NCBI RefSeq assembly: GCF_023898315.1
Contig: NC_064617.1
Coordinates: 710,293,202-710,357,201, forward strand
DNA from: Schistocerca nitens
Taxonomy: Eukaryota; Arthropoda; Insecta; Orthoptera; Acrididae
DNA: 64,000 nt
Direction of reading: 5' to 3'
Below, in pieces: positions 24,550 to 34,346 of this stretch. Within the stretch, counting starts at the first letter, position 1. Each line of letters opens with the position of its first letter. The position numbers were made by a program, and so were the translations under genes. Under the pieces are notes generated by a model that saw only the letters and a program-made list of their open reading frames with translations, had not been told where the DNA came from and ran no database searches.

Positions 24550-25824
24550 CTGATGGGGAATCTTTCATGATGATGAAGCCTCAGTTTTTTGTTGAGCATT
24601 TAGAGGACATGTTCGGGGTGGTGGAGGGCTTGTCCAAAATGAGATATGGGTCAGTCTTGATCAAAACAGCATCCTCTGCCCAGTAATGGGAGTTACTCGC
24701 TTGTGACGAGCTGGGAGATGTTTCTATAACCATCACACCCCATAAGAGCTTAAATATGGTCCAGAGTATCATATTTCACAGAGACCTTCTTTTGCAGTCC
24801 GACGACGGAGCTGCGTGCCAATTTAGAGTGCGAGGTGTACATTTCATCCGGCATGTCCACTAGGGAGTGAAGGATAATCAGTTTGCCACCGGTGCCTTCA
24901 TCTTGGCCTTTGAGGGTGATACATTGCCCGAGAAGGTCAAGGTGATGGTCTACCGTTGTGATGTAAAGCCCTATATCCCTCCCCCGATGCGGTGCTTTAA
25001 GTGTTGGAATGCGGTGCTGTAAGTGCCGGAAATTCGACCATATGTCTTCCCGCTGTACTTCCAGCATCACATGCCGAGATTGCGGACGCCCATCACATCC
25101 CAATACTCCATGTGCCCCGCCTCCCATCTGTGTCAACTGTGGAGAGTACCATTCGCCTTGCTCGCCTGACTGCGGGATTCTCCAGAAAGAAAGGAAAATC
25201 ATGTAGTACAAGACCTTGGACAGACTGACCTACACTGAGGCTAAGAGCAGAATTTGAACGCCTGCATCCTGTGTGTATGACATCGTCATCGCCGCTACAA
25301 CAGTTCTGGCACCATCAGCTCCACCAACACAGGTCAACTCTCAGAGCCGGAAGACTACACCTGCCCCCTTGATGGTGGGGGAGCATTTCCCTGCCTGTTA
25401 CTCCCGCACCACCTACTTCGGGAACAACACCCCCCCCCCCCCCCAACTATCGGGGACATCCGTCCCCACTTCTAAGCCATAGAGGCGTAAGTCTTCTTTG
25501 GCTTCTCTCGCTAGGAAGGGGTCCCTTGGGTCACTCCCTTCCCAGGTTTCTTCTAGGGGGAAAGACGACACCTGCCATTGGCTGAAGAGCCCAAAAGCAG
25601 CTGGTCGTAGGGCTTCACACTCATCCTCAGTCTTGGAGACTGAGCTAGTGAAGTCCTCTCAGCCAGGGAAACCCAAGGAGCAGCGAGAAAAATCCAAAAA
25701 GAAAACCCCTAAGACCAAGGAAATTGCTTTGGCACCCACACTACCGCTACCTACAAGCCCTGTGGCAGAGGATGGGGTGGAGATTTTGGCATCCGATGAG
25801 GACCTAGGTGTTGCCAGACCTTAA
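24550..25824 (+). pseudogene. I-type ORF1 (Gag-like, CCHC zinc knuckles)
   Basis: The N-terminal half (24560-24970) reads in pieces toward VYRCDVKPYIPPPMRCFKC, the typical lead-in to the knuckles in I/R1 Gag proteins. The knuckle block (25009-25206) is CCKCRKFDHMSSRC, CRDCGRPSHPNTPC and CVNCGEYHSPCSPDC, three Cys/His-type motifs that would bind RNA. After in-frame TAG codons the same frame continues (25273-25482, 25498-25824) as a Ser/Pro/Lys-rich tail. A poly-C run near 25431-25444 is a likely slippage site. The protein would package the element RNA; it is not translatable as it stands. Confidence 0.82.
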
Positions 25825-25896
25825 GACACAATGGATATAGACTGCTCAGGCAATAATACGGTGGCAGCAGGTGACTCTGACCCATAAACTACTTCA

Positions 25897-26690
25897 TTGA
25901 ATGAATGTTCCATGCCTTCCCAGTCTCACGATGTCATCCTCCAGTGGAACTGCTGCAGTTTTTTCCACCACCTGGCTAAACTACGTCAACTGTTAAGCTT
26001 TACACCTGCTATCTGCATTGCCCTCCAGGAAACCTGGTTCCCAGTAATACGGACCCCTGCCCTCTGCGGCTATAATGGATATTACAGGAACCGTAGTGAA
26101 TATAATAGTGTCAGGTGGAGTTTGCGTTTATGTCATAAACTCAGTCTGTAGTGAACATGTGCCCCTTCAAACCCCCTTGAAGCTGTGGCTGTCGGAATAA
26201 GGACGACGCAGGAAATAACTGTCTGCAATGTAAATCTTCCTCCAACTGGTGCAATACTGCTGAATGTATTAGCTGCACTGATTGATCAACTCCCTAAACC
26301 TTACCTACTTCTGGGAGATTTAAACCTTACCCACTTCTGGGAGATTTTAATGATCATAACCCCATGTGGGGTGGTACCAGTCGAAACTTTACTGTCACAA
26401 TTCGACCTCTGCCTCTTAAATACTGGGGCCGCCACACATTTCAGTGTGGCTCATGGTAGTTACTCGGCCATTGATTTATCAATTTGCAGCCCAGAACTTC
26501 TCCCATCTATCCACTGGAGAGGACACAAGGACCTGTGTGGTGGTAGTGATCACTTCCCCATCTTCCTGTCACTGCCCCAGTGCCAGGCGCACGGACGCCT
26601 GCCCAGATGGGCTTTGAACAAGGTGGACTGGGGAATTTTCACCTCTGCTGCCACTGCTTCATCTCCCCACATGGTAACATCGATGTGATG
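25897..26690 (+). pseudogene. I-type ORF2: AP-type endonuclease domain
   Basis: Starts VILQWNCCSFFHHLAKLRQL and CIALQETWF (the Asn and Glu of APE-type endonucleases). It continues in the same frame after stops with PYLLLGDLN and LSICSPELL, and ends in GGSDHFPIFLSL, the conserved SDH motif. A 26-bp tandem duplication (26296-26347) falls exactly in the GDFN active-site region and destroys it. In intact relatives the enzyme nicks target DNA for target-primed reverse transcription. Confidence 0.85.
26296..26347. repeat. 26-bp tandem duplication in endonuclease motif
   Basis: The unit AAACCTTACCTACTTCTGGG... (26 bases) occurs at 26296-26321 and 26322-26347, with one difference. Because 26 is not a multiple of three, it shifts the frame. 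Confidence 0.9.
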
Positions 26691-26699
26691 GTTGAGCAG

Positions 26700-28796
26700 G
26701 TGACTAGCACAATTGTTTCTGCGGCAGAAAACGCGATCCCTCTCTCTTTACGGTGCCCGAGGTGTAAGGCAGTCCCTTGGTGGTCGCTGGAAGTCGCTGA
26801 AGCAATTAACAACCGTCAGCGAGCTCTACAGCGGCATAAGCAGCACCCTTCCCTGGAGCACCTCATAGCCTTTAAGCAGCTATGTGCCCGTGTCCGCTAC
26901 CTTATCAAGCAATGGAAGGAGGAGTGTTGAGAGAGATAAGTCTCCACTGTTGGGTGCCACACATCACCTTCCAAGGCTGGGCAAAAATCAAACTTCTTTT
27001 CGGGTACCAGGCCTCAACAGCTGTCCCTGGTGTTAACATAAATGGCGAGTTATGTACTGACGCAAATGCGATTGCCGAGCACTTTGCCAAACACTTTGCC
27101 GAGCACTTTGCTCGAGCCTCTTCGTCTGAGAATCACCCCCCAGCCTTTCGCACACTCAAACGGCGGCTGGAAGGGAATGTCCTCTCGTTCACTACATGCT
27201 GCAGTGAATCCTATAACATCCAATTTACAGAGTGGGAGCTCCTCAGTGCCCTTGCACGTTGCCCCGACACAGCTCCTGGGTCTGATCGCATCCACAGCCA
27301 GATGATTAAACATCTCTCATCTGACCACAAGTGACATCTTCAACCGGAACTGGTGCGATGGCATCTTTTCATCACACTGGTGGGACAGCACCATCATTCC
27401 AGTGCTCAAACCCAGTAAAAACTCGCATTATGTGGATAGCTATTGGCCCATCAGCCTCACTAACATTCTTTGTATGCTGCTGGAATGTATGGTATGTCGG
27501 CAATTGGGTTGGGTCCTGGAGTCACGTGGCTTTCTGGCTCCATGGCAGGTCGGCTTCCGCCAGGGTCGCTCTACCACTGATAATCTTGTGTCCATCGAGT
27601 CTGCCATCTGAACAGCCTTTTCCAGATGGCAACATCTGATTGCCATCTTTTTTGACTTATGTAAAGCATACGACACAACTTGGCGACATCATATCCTTGC
27701 CACATTGTACAAGTGGGTTCTCCGGAGACCACTCCCGATTTTTATACAAAACTTCCTCTCGCTCCATACATTCCGTGTCCAAGTTGGTGACTCCCATAGT
27801 TCCATCCATATCCAGGAGAATGGAGTCCCGCAGGGCTTTGTATTGAGTGTCTCTCTATTTTTAGTGGCCATTAATGGTCTAGCAGCAGCTGTTGGGCCCT
27901 CCGTCTTACTTTCCCTGTATTCAGACGACTTCTGCATTTCGTACTGCTGCTCCAGTACTGTTGTTGCTGAGCAGCGCCTCCAGGGAGCCATCCACAAGGC
28001 GCAGTCATAGGCTGTAGCCCACGGCTTCCAGTTTTCAGCCGCCAAGTGGTGTGTCATGCACTTCTGTCGGTGTCGTACCGTTCATCTGGACCCAGTACTT
28101 TACCTTAATGATGATCCACTCACTGTAGTGGAGACATATCGATTCTTAGGACTGGTTTTCAACGCTCGATTGACTTGGCTCCCTCATCTTCATCAGCTTA
28201 AGCAGAAGTGCTGGCAGCACCTCAATGCCCTTCGTTGCCTGAGCAACACCAATTGGGGTGCAGATTGCTCTACACTACTGCAGCTCTACAGAGCCCTTGT
28301 CCAGTTCCGAATTGACTATGGGAGTGTGGTTTATGGTTCTGCAGCACCTTCAGCATTGCATTTACTCGACCCTGTACACCACTGTGGGGTTCAAATAGCG
28401 ACAGGAGCTTTTAGGACAAGTCCGGTTACCAGCATACTGGTGGAGGCTAGTGTCCTTCCACTGCAGATCAGACGTGGGCAACTGCTCACCAGTTACGCAG
28501 CACACATTCATAGTTCCCCTGAGCATCCGAATTACCGTCTCCTTTTCCCGCCCATGGCAGTCCAACTCCCACATCGGTGGCCCAGATTGGTGCTAATGAT
28601 TGCGGTTCGTGTGCGGTCCCTCACTCTGAACTGGAGCCCTTCCCTTTACCTCCTGTACTTGCGGTCCATTCATGTATGCCTTCATGGTGTACGCCTTGGC
28701 CGCAGCTTCGTCTGGACCTTTTGCATGGCCCTAAGGACTCCATTAACCTCTCTGCTGTCACTTCCTCTTGATTCTTCACATGTTCCGGGGCTCTGA
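26700..28796 (+). pseudogene. I-type ORF2: reverse transcriptase domain
   Basis: The RT spans several frames. The linker holds VPWWSLEVAEAINNRQRAL (near 26775-26835) and ELLSALARCPDTAPGSDRIH (near 27235-27295). The palm begins with NSHYVDSYWPISLTNI and GFRQGRSTTDNLVS (27402-27611), then a CKAYD-like motif near 27665. GVPQGFVLSVSLFL follows near 27820-27860, then LYSDDFCIS, the catalytic box as YSDD (near 27920-27945). After a frame change come YRFLGLVFNARLTWLPHL and LVQFRIDYGSVVY (28056-28796), the thumb. It is interrupted by many frameshifts and stops. The YSDD box itself is intact. Confidence 0.87.
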
Positions 28797-29536
28797 AGTG
28801 GTTTACACCAAAGGCTCAATGGCTGATGGTCATGTAGGCTTCGCGTATGTTCATGGAAGACATATTGAGCAGCACTCCTTGCCAGTTGCCTGCAGTGTTT
28901 TCACTGCAGAGCTGGCGGCCATATATCTCATGCTCTTCAGTTCATGCGCTCATGCCCTGGCGAGTCATGTCTCCTGTGTACTGACTCACTGAGCAGCCTA
29001 CAAGCTATCGACCAGTGCTACCCCTCACCACCCTCTGGTAGCGTCCATTCAGGAGTCCATCTATGTCCTGGAAAAGTCCCGCCATCCCGTGGTGTTTGTG
29101 TGGACCCCAGGACACGTTGGAATCCCCGGCAACGAACTTGCTGACAGGCTGGCCAAGCAGGCGACACAGAAACTGCTTCTGGAGGTAGGTATCTCCGAAG
29201 CTGACCTACGTTCTGTCTTACACTGCAGGGTTTTCTAGCTTTGGGAGATGGAATGGCATAGCAGCACTGCATGTCATTAAGGAGACTATGAATGTGTGGA
29301 AGTCTTCTATGCAGGCCTTTCGCCGGGAATCGGTTGTCCTCTGCTGGCTCCACATTGGCCATACGTGGCTAACGCATGGTTACCTACTCCGTCATGAGGA
29401 CCCATCACAGTGTCGCTGTAGCTCCCAAATGACAGACGTCCACCTCTTGCTGGACTGCCCACTTTTAGCCGCTCTGCGGCAGACTTTTAACTTTCCCCTT
29501 CGGTGTTGGGCGACAATGCCTCCACAGCAGCTTTAG
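28768..29536 (+). pseudogene. I-type ORF2: RNase H domain and C-terminal Cys-rich patch
   Basis: VVYTKGSMADGHVGFAYVH (the family has DGS; the catalytic Asp reads K), then VFTAELAAIYL (conserved Glu), CTDSLSSLQAI in another frame near 28980, and VFVWTPGHVGIPGNELADRL near 29090-29150. The C-terminal C-x-C...H...C patch CRCSSQMTDVHLLLDC lies near 29415-29460. The RNase H domain places the element in the I superfamily. It is broken by at least three frameshifts. Confidence 0.85.
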
Positions 29537-29939
29537 TTTTACGTTTCAACTATGAGAGTGGGTTTTATACTTCTATGTGAGTTTTAGTGCATGTCCTTTG
29601 TCCCTCTGTGTCTTCCACCCTAGTGCTTTAAGGGTGGAGGTTTTAATGTGTTGCAGAGTGGCTGGCTTTCCCTTTTTATTCACATGGTTGGCCAGCCACT
29701 GTAATCTGGTTTCATGTTTTACTCTCTTCTGTTTCTAGTGTCTCTCTGTTGTTTTCTTGTCCTCTTTTGTTCCTTTTAGTGTTCATTGCCTTCCCTCGTC
29801 CTTGTGGCTTTTCCTTTCTTTCCATTTTGTGTTATATGTTTCGTCTGTTTTATTTTCATACTTGTGGCATTGTTTTATTAGTAACAAGGGCCGATGACCT
29901 CGTAGTTTGGTCCCTTCTCCCACCTTTAAACCAACCAAC

Positions 29940-29950
29940 CATACAAGTCT
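29940..29950. repeat. Target-site duplication, right copy
   Basis: CATACAAGTCT, partner of 23740-23750. Confidence 0.93.
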
Positions 29951-30118
29951 CTTTCATCGACACAGTGTCACCACGGAATTCCCAGCCACATGCCCACTGG
30001 ACCCCAGCTAACATTCAGCACCACATGGCTGTGGCCCACCAAGAGGCCCCAGTGCGGCCACGCCAACTCCGAACTTTAGAATATTTCCAGGGCGCCACAA
30101 CTCGCCTGTTACCTCACA
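29951..30118 (-). repeat. 3' LTR, second part
   Basis: Continues the LTR after the 6.2 kb insertion. It aligns with about 35800-35974 and ends ...CTCACA. With 22295-23750 the LTR totals about 1,624 bp, against 1,628 bp for the other copy. Confidence 0.88.
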
Positions 30119-30135
30119 CACCTCCACTTCTTAAC
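30119..30135 (-). other. Polypurine tract of LTR retrotransposon
   Basis: On the minus strand GTTAAGAAGTGGAGGTG lies immediately before the TGTGAGG start of the 3' LTR, where plus-strand synthesis of LTR elements is primed. Confidence 0.7.
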
Positions 30136-31202
30136 ATTCTGGCTTGCCAGAATGTCAGAAGTAGCACCCTTCAGTACATACAAGTACATATAAAACAGAT
30201 TTCAAAGAACAGAATTAAATGATTAAACACCAGGCCAATAGTATTTACAAACTTTTTGTAGTGGTGTGGGAGCAGCATGAATTTCAAAATAAACTTAAAG
30301 TAACACAAATTATGAATGAAACAACATATTAAATAAATGCCTGCATTTCAGTTATGCATAAACCATTTTTTTATGGACAAGAAATAAAATTTTTAAATGC
30401 ACTTGCACTTATGTGCGATTTTGTAAGCACTTCTTGTGCTACTCACTCAGCGCTAAAACTCCTCTTCTACTAATATTTGCTTTGCACTACACACAGATTT
30501 TAGCATGAAGTGTTGATCAACTCACATCAGTCTTTTGACCAAGTGCCTCGCAGAAATCGTGTCTGCCTCTGAATTCTGAGCTCCCCCGTTTATCGTGACA
30601 TATTTGTCTACAACAAAACCAAAGTAGAAACCCCTCAACAAACCATTTCCCGTAACCAACCAGGATCCTCGCTAAAGATTCCCTCCAGTGGAAATGATAC
30701 TTTAGGAACAAAGTCGCAAGGCAAATGACTGAATCATAGTAAGCTCAAATTCCCATAAGTTCTATTTAATTGACATTAATCAATCCTTCCTACCTCCACG
30801 CACCAAAAATTGCATGCACATACAATTACTATTTTAATACCCTCCAAATTGACCACTAAATTCTTTGCCACACTCTTATACAAAGCATACATCAACACAT
30901 ATTTTACTTTAATCCATAAGGTCACTGACCTCCATGCACCCTCAGTGCCTAAACTTCCCCCTTTTGTACATGTACAGTATCACAGCAAACTAACAAATTA
31001 CTAATGAATCCCCAAATAAACATATTAATTATCCCTCCAAAATTCACCTCCTACCATTAATTACAGATTAGAACAGCTTTTCACTTCTACCCTTTCTCTA
31101 TATACCCTTAGCAATTTTAAACTTCTTTCATTTCCACATATACAGCAGCAACAACCGTAACGTTCTACCGTACCAACACCAATCAGTCTCACTAGAAATA
31201 CA
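30136..31202 (-). other. LTR element internal region, no recognisable coding
   Basis: AT-rich, with only short open frames. This is where pol would be expected to end in an autonomous element, and nothing of pol is visible. Confidence 0.55.
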
Positions 31203-31787
31203 CTACTCCTTCCTACACCAATTTGTACAAACTTCATTACACAAACTATCCCCATCCACATTATTTACTTCAGCCCTCTCTAAATTTTCTGTTAGTTCTT
31301 CCACACATTTCGTCGATTCACTACCCACAGCATGCACAACTTTACTTTTTTTTCCCACCAAAACATCGACACTTGCAGCTTCAACAAAATTACACATCAG
31401 TTCACTGTTAATCACTTTATCATCCTGAAATAATGCATTGATGCCTAAGCCATCATCACCATAAATATTCATCCCAACAACCTTATCTGCTGATACACCA
31501 TTTAAATCACTACAGAAATTCACATCAGAAACTTTACTTTTCTCCGTCGACAAATTAACTTTACATGAATTGTACACAACTTTATCCTCCGCCGCTACAT
31601 TGCTGCTACCTTCTCGTTCAATTTTGGGACTTCCAGACTTGCTACATTCTGCTGTGATCAGACAAAAATTAGCACACACTACCATTTCTTCCCCCGATCC
31701 TATTTTACATACATTCTCACATTCATACTCTGACAAACGTTTTAGATCCACACATTCATCAGCAAGTTTTGTTTCGCCTTCATTCAT
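31203..31787 (-). CDS. Uncharacterised acidic 194-residue ORF inside the LTR element
   Basis: Open frame of 194 codons on the minus strand, starting MNEGETKLADECVDLKRLSE and ending CTNWCRKE. I do not recognise it. It is rich in Glu, Asp, Ser, Val and Cys, with no membrane segment, no zinc-knuckle spacing and no protease-type DTG/DSG motif. It lies downstream of the Gag-like ORFs and of a related acidic ORF (31838-32206) in a different frame. The two may be parts of one longer frame, since they share composition and short SVDV/SADKV-like phrases. It could be a lineage-specific accessory or a degraded spacer polypeptide. It is the longest unbroken frame of the LTR element. Confidence 0.45.
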   Translation of the reverse strand: MNEGETKLADECVDLKRLSEYECENVCKIGSGEEMVVCANFCLITAECSKSGSPKIEREGSSNVAAEDKVVYNSCKVNLSTEKSKVSDVNFCSDLNGVSADKVVGMNIYGDDGLGINALFQDDKVINSELMCNFVEAASVDVLVGKKSKVVHAVGSESTKCVEELTENLERAEVNNVDGDSLCNEVCTNWCRKE

Positions 31788-31837
31788 GACTAGAAACGCA
31801 TAAATTCCTTCCTCTGAAGTATCAATACCAGTAGCTT

Positions 31838-32206
31838 TTACATCATTACATAAATTACCATTACTCCTTTCTTTAAACAGAAATCATCTACCTCCACAGA
31901 TACATTCTTAACTTCAACTGCTGGCGAGACCAAAGCTACGCCGCCTTCACTAACATCGACACTTTTTGCCGATTCACAAATACTTGCTTCTGCAACACAG
32001 TCCTTACTGCAGTTGCTACTGTTTGCTAATACCTCTTCAGAACTCTCCAAACAATTTGCTTTCACAAAATTCATCTCCTCTTTAACTTCTTTTTGAACCA
32101 CTGAATCTTTCAATTCATCACCATTCACACACTCATTCATTACACAATCATAACTTCTATCATTTCCTGCAAATTTATTCCCATTACTTTTACTTAAATC
32201 TCTCAC
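31838..32206 (-). CDS. Uncharacterised acidic 122-residue ORF inside the LTR element
   Basis: Minus-strand ORF, MRDLSKSNGNKFAGNDRSYD through KKGVMVIYVMM. It has acidic, Ser/Val-rich composition like the neighbouring ORF at 31203-31787. Its start resembles no domain I know. It probably belongs to the same ancestral polypeptide, shifted in frame. Confidence 0.35.
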   Translation of the reverse strand: MRDLSKSNGNKFAGNDRSYDCVMNECVNGDELKDSVVQKEVKEEMNFVKANCLESSEEVLANSSNCSKDCVAEASICESAKSVDVSEGGVALVSPAVEVKNVSVEVDDFCLKKGVMVIYVMM

Positions 32207-32400
32207 AAATCAATGCTTCCGCCGTTTGCACCTGCTTTTTTTGAAAGAGCCATCTGTATAACCTTCCTCTTTAACGTACTCAATAGTGCATATTTGTTGC
32301 CTATCTCCAAACCTATCAACATTTCTACTATTACCATTATCTCCCGTCCTTTTTATCGCCTGTATAGATCACCATCACCGGACCTGAGATGTGGCGAACA

Positions 32401-33947
32401 TCAGTTTCCTGACCGGTTGTTACGAGATTGCACTTCGCGCGAATCTTCCCCGTCAAATTTGCATTCTTTACTTTGGTCCCGTTCATGGAAGTTATCATTC
32501 CTGTTCATTCTCCGAATATTCTGCTCATTCCAGCTACTATCTCCATGAGAATTCCTTTGATTTCTCTCACGATTATTATTTTGGTGGTGATTATTTGGAT
32601 TCCCATTTTGATAACTACCACCCGGTTTGCTCTGAGGTTTGAACTTCAAAGCCCTCCCTAATTTTTCTACAAATTCTAGAAATTCGTCCACGGAATCACA
32701 TGGACTATGGACAAGATCCCACTGTAAATCTTTGGGTAATCGTCTTTTTAACATGATGATTTCTGTTAAAATCCCCAATGGATGTTTCACATACAAAAGC
32801 TTGCCAAGTTCGTGCTTGCAAAAATCTCTCATTGTTCCATTACCGTACCTGTAACTCGGCCCGTTTAAAAATCATTTTGGATCTGCGTCTGCTTTGCCTT
32901 GCTCCAAAATTTATTCAAAAAACACTTTTCAAACTCTTTGTACGATTCGCAAGAACTACATTTAACATTTGCCCAAGACTGTGAGTCTCCCTCCAAATGC
33001 CGTTTAACGTATTTTATTTTCACTTCGGCCAACATGCCATGAACAAAAGCTTCCCTACACGCAGCAAAGAAATTTACTGGGCGATATCTTCTGTCATCTC
33101 TGTAACATTTTACAGATCCGGTATTTAACAAAGGGATATTTATAACATGCGTGGCCTGTTTGGAGGCTAACAATTTTAAATCACTTTTTATCTGTTGCAA
33201 TTGTTTTTTAAATTCATTTTCACTAGTGATACTGGACTCTATTTTATCTTTAATTTTGCCCACTTATTTCTCCCCCTCACCTACACGATTGGCAGTGTTA
33301 CTAATTGCTAAATTTATATCACTTTTATGAGCATCTTGCGCTTTAATATAGTCACGTACCTTGCCCCCAAGTTCTGTCTGTATCTTATCCATTTTTTCCC
33401 CAAGATCTTTTTCCACTGATTCAATTTTAGATTTTACTGTTACAAATTTGTCTGTAATTTTCCCCATATCCACTCGGACCCATTTTAATTTATCATCAGT
33501 TGCTTTTTCAAGGTTACCCATAATTTTTTCAACTTCCTCTTTCACAGCAGAACCTATTACAGTTCGCATTGTACCCATATCTTTTCGAATTGTACTGATA
33601 TTATTTGCCATTGTATTCATCTTATTTCCCAATCTCTGGATCATTTGCATTAGCTAATACATCATATCTCCCCCACATTCATTCCCCTTGACTGAATTCC
33701 AACTAGTTATACTTTCGCGCTCTGATTTCGGACTAAGCAGTTCACTCCCATTTTCAGAATTACACATACTTGGTGACTGTTTTATATTTGCAAGATCAAT
33801 AAGTGGAGCTTGAACTTCAGAGTTAAACACTATCTCATTATTTGCGCAGGCATTTATCTGATCTGAGATGGTTCCCTCTGCCATGGTAATGTCGTCAGTT
33901 GTAGTGGAAGTCGACATTGAAGACTGCCCTGGAGTACTCGAAGACAT
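32401..33947 (-). pseudogene. Gag-like polyprotein of the LTR element, broken
   Basis: Three segments in one frame are separated by stops: 33947-33654 (Ser/Thr-rich N-terminus, MSSSTPGQSSMSTSTTTDD), 33650-33264 (coiled-coil-like, heptad-rich, with RLGNKMNTMANNISTIRKDM) and 33263-32865. The stops are a TAG near 33651 and a TAA near 33264. The third segment carries a retrotransposon Gag-like core, AFVHGMLAEVKIKYVKRHLEGDSQSW and then YKEFEKCFLNKFWS. A frameshift near 32850 leads to 32832-32401 (HELGKLLYVKHPLG, then LKRRLPKDLQWDL), which ends in a long Asn/Gln/Arg-rich basic tail (NPNNHHQNNNRERNQRN). No CCHC knuckle is seen. The role would be particle assembly. Confidence 0.7.
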
Positions 33948-34327
33948 TGCTGTCGTATTGCTGCTGATCTATGTCCACCATTGGAGAAGTCGCCTGAAGT
34001 AGTTGTAGCTGCTGTCTGATACCACGAATTCCAACCGTCTCCGACACCGTTGTGCATTAAACACACTAACCACTACTGTCCCCTGCACTCAACTTATTTA
34101 GACTCTAAGCCCCCACACAAATTGCCTTTAACATGATAGATTAGGACCTCTATCGATAGCATATGTTAGTTGTAAAAATTACCGTGTAATTTCACTATTT
34201 CCAAAAACAAGTATTTTGTGAGAGGTTCACTCTGCAGAAATCTCTACTGGTTTTGCAAAGGTTTTTACACTTCACATAGTACGCTGAATAACAGAGAGCA
34301 AAGGAATTGCCACTTTGCAGGCCACAA

Positions 34328-34345
34328 ATCCCGGATGAGCCCCAA
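34328..34345 (-). other. Primer-binding site, tRNA-Pro type
   Basis: The minus strand reads TTGGGGCTCATCCGGGAT, starting one base after the CA that ends the 5' LTR. From memory, the tRNA-Pro primer-binding site of gammaretroviruses differs at only two of these 18 positions. The location and match support this being where minus-strand synthesis was primed. Confidence 0.75.
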
Positions 34346-34346
34346 T

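Larger units (their letters stand above)
23751..29939 (+). mobile_element. I-type non-LTR retrotransposon, full-length but decayed
   Basis: 6.19 kb element exactly bounded by an 11-bp duplication CATACAAGTCT. It starts with a C/G-rich 5' end (CCCCCTTGCGGGTCTGGGGG) and ends AAACCAACCAAC. Layout: 5' UTR, gag-like ORF1 with zinc knuckles (to 25824), and ORF2 with endonuclease, RT and RNase H (25897-29536), then a 3' UTR of about 400 bp. All domains are present but the frames are broken many times. It sits inside the 3' LTR of the surrounding LTR element and therefore inserted after that element. Confidence 0.92.
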
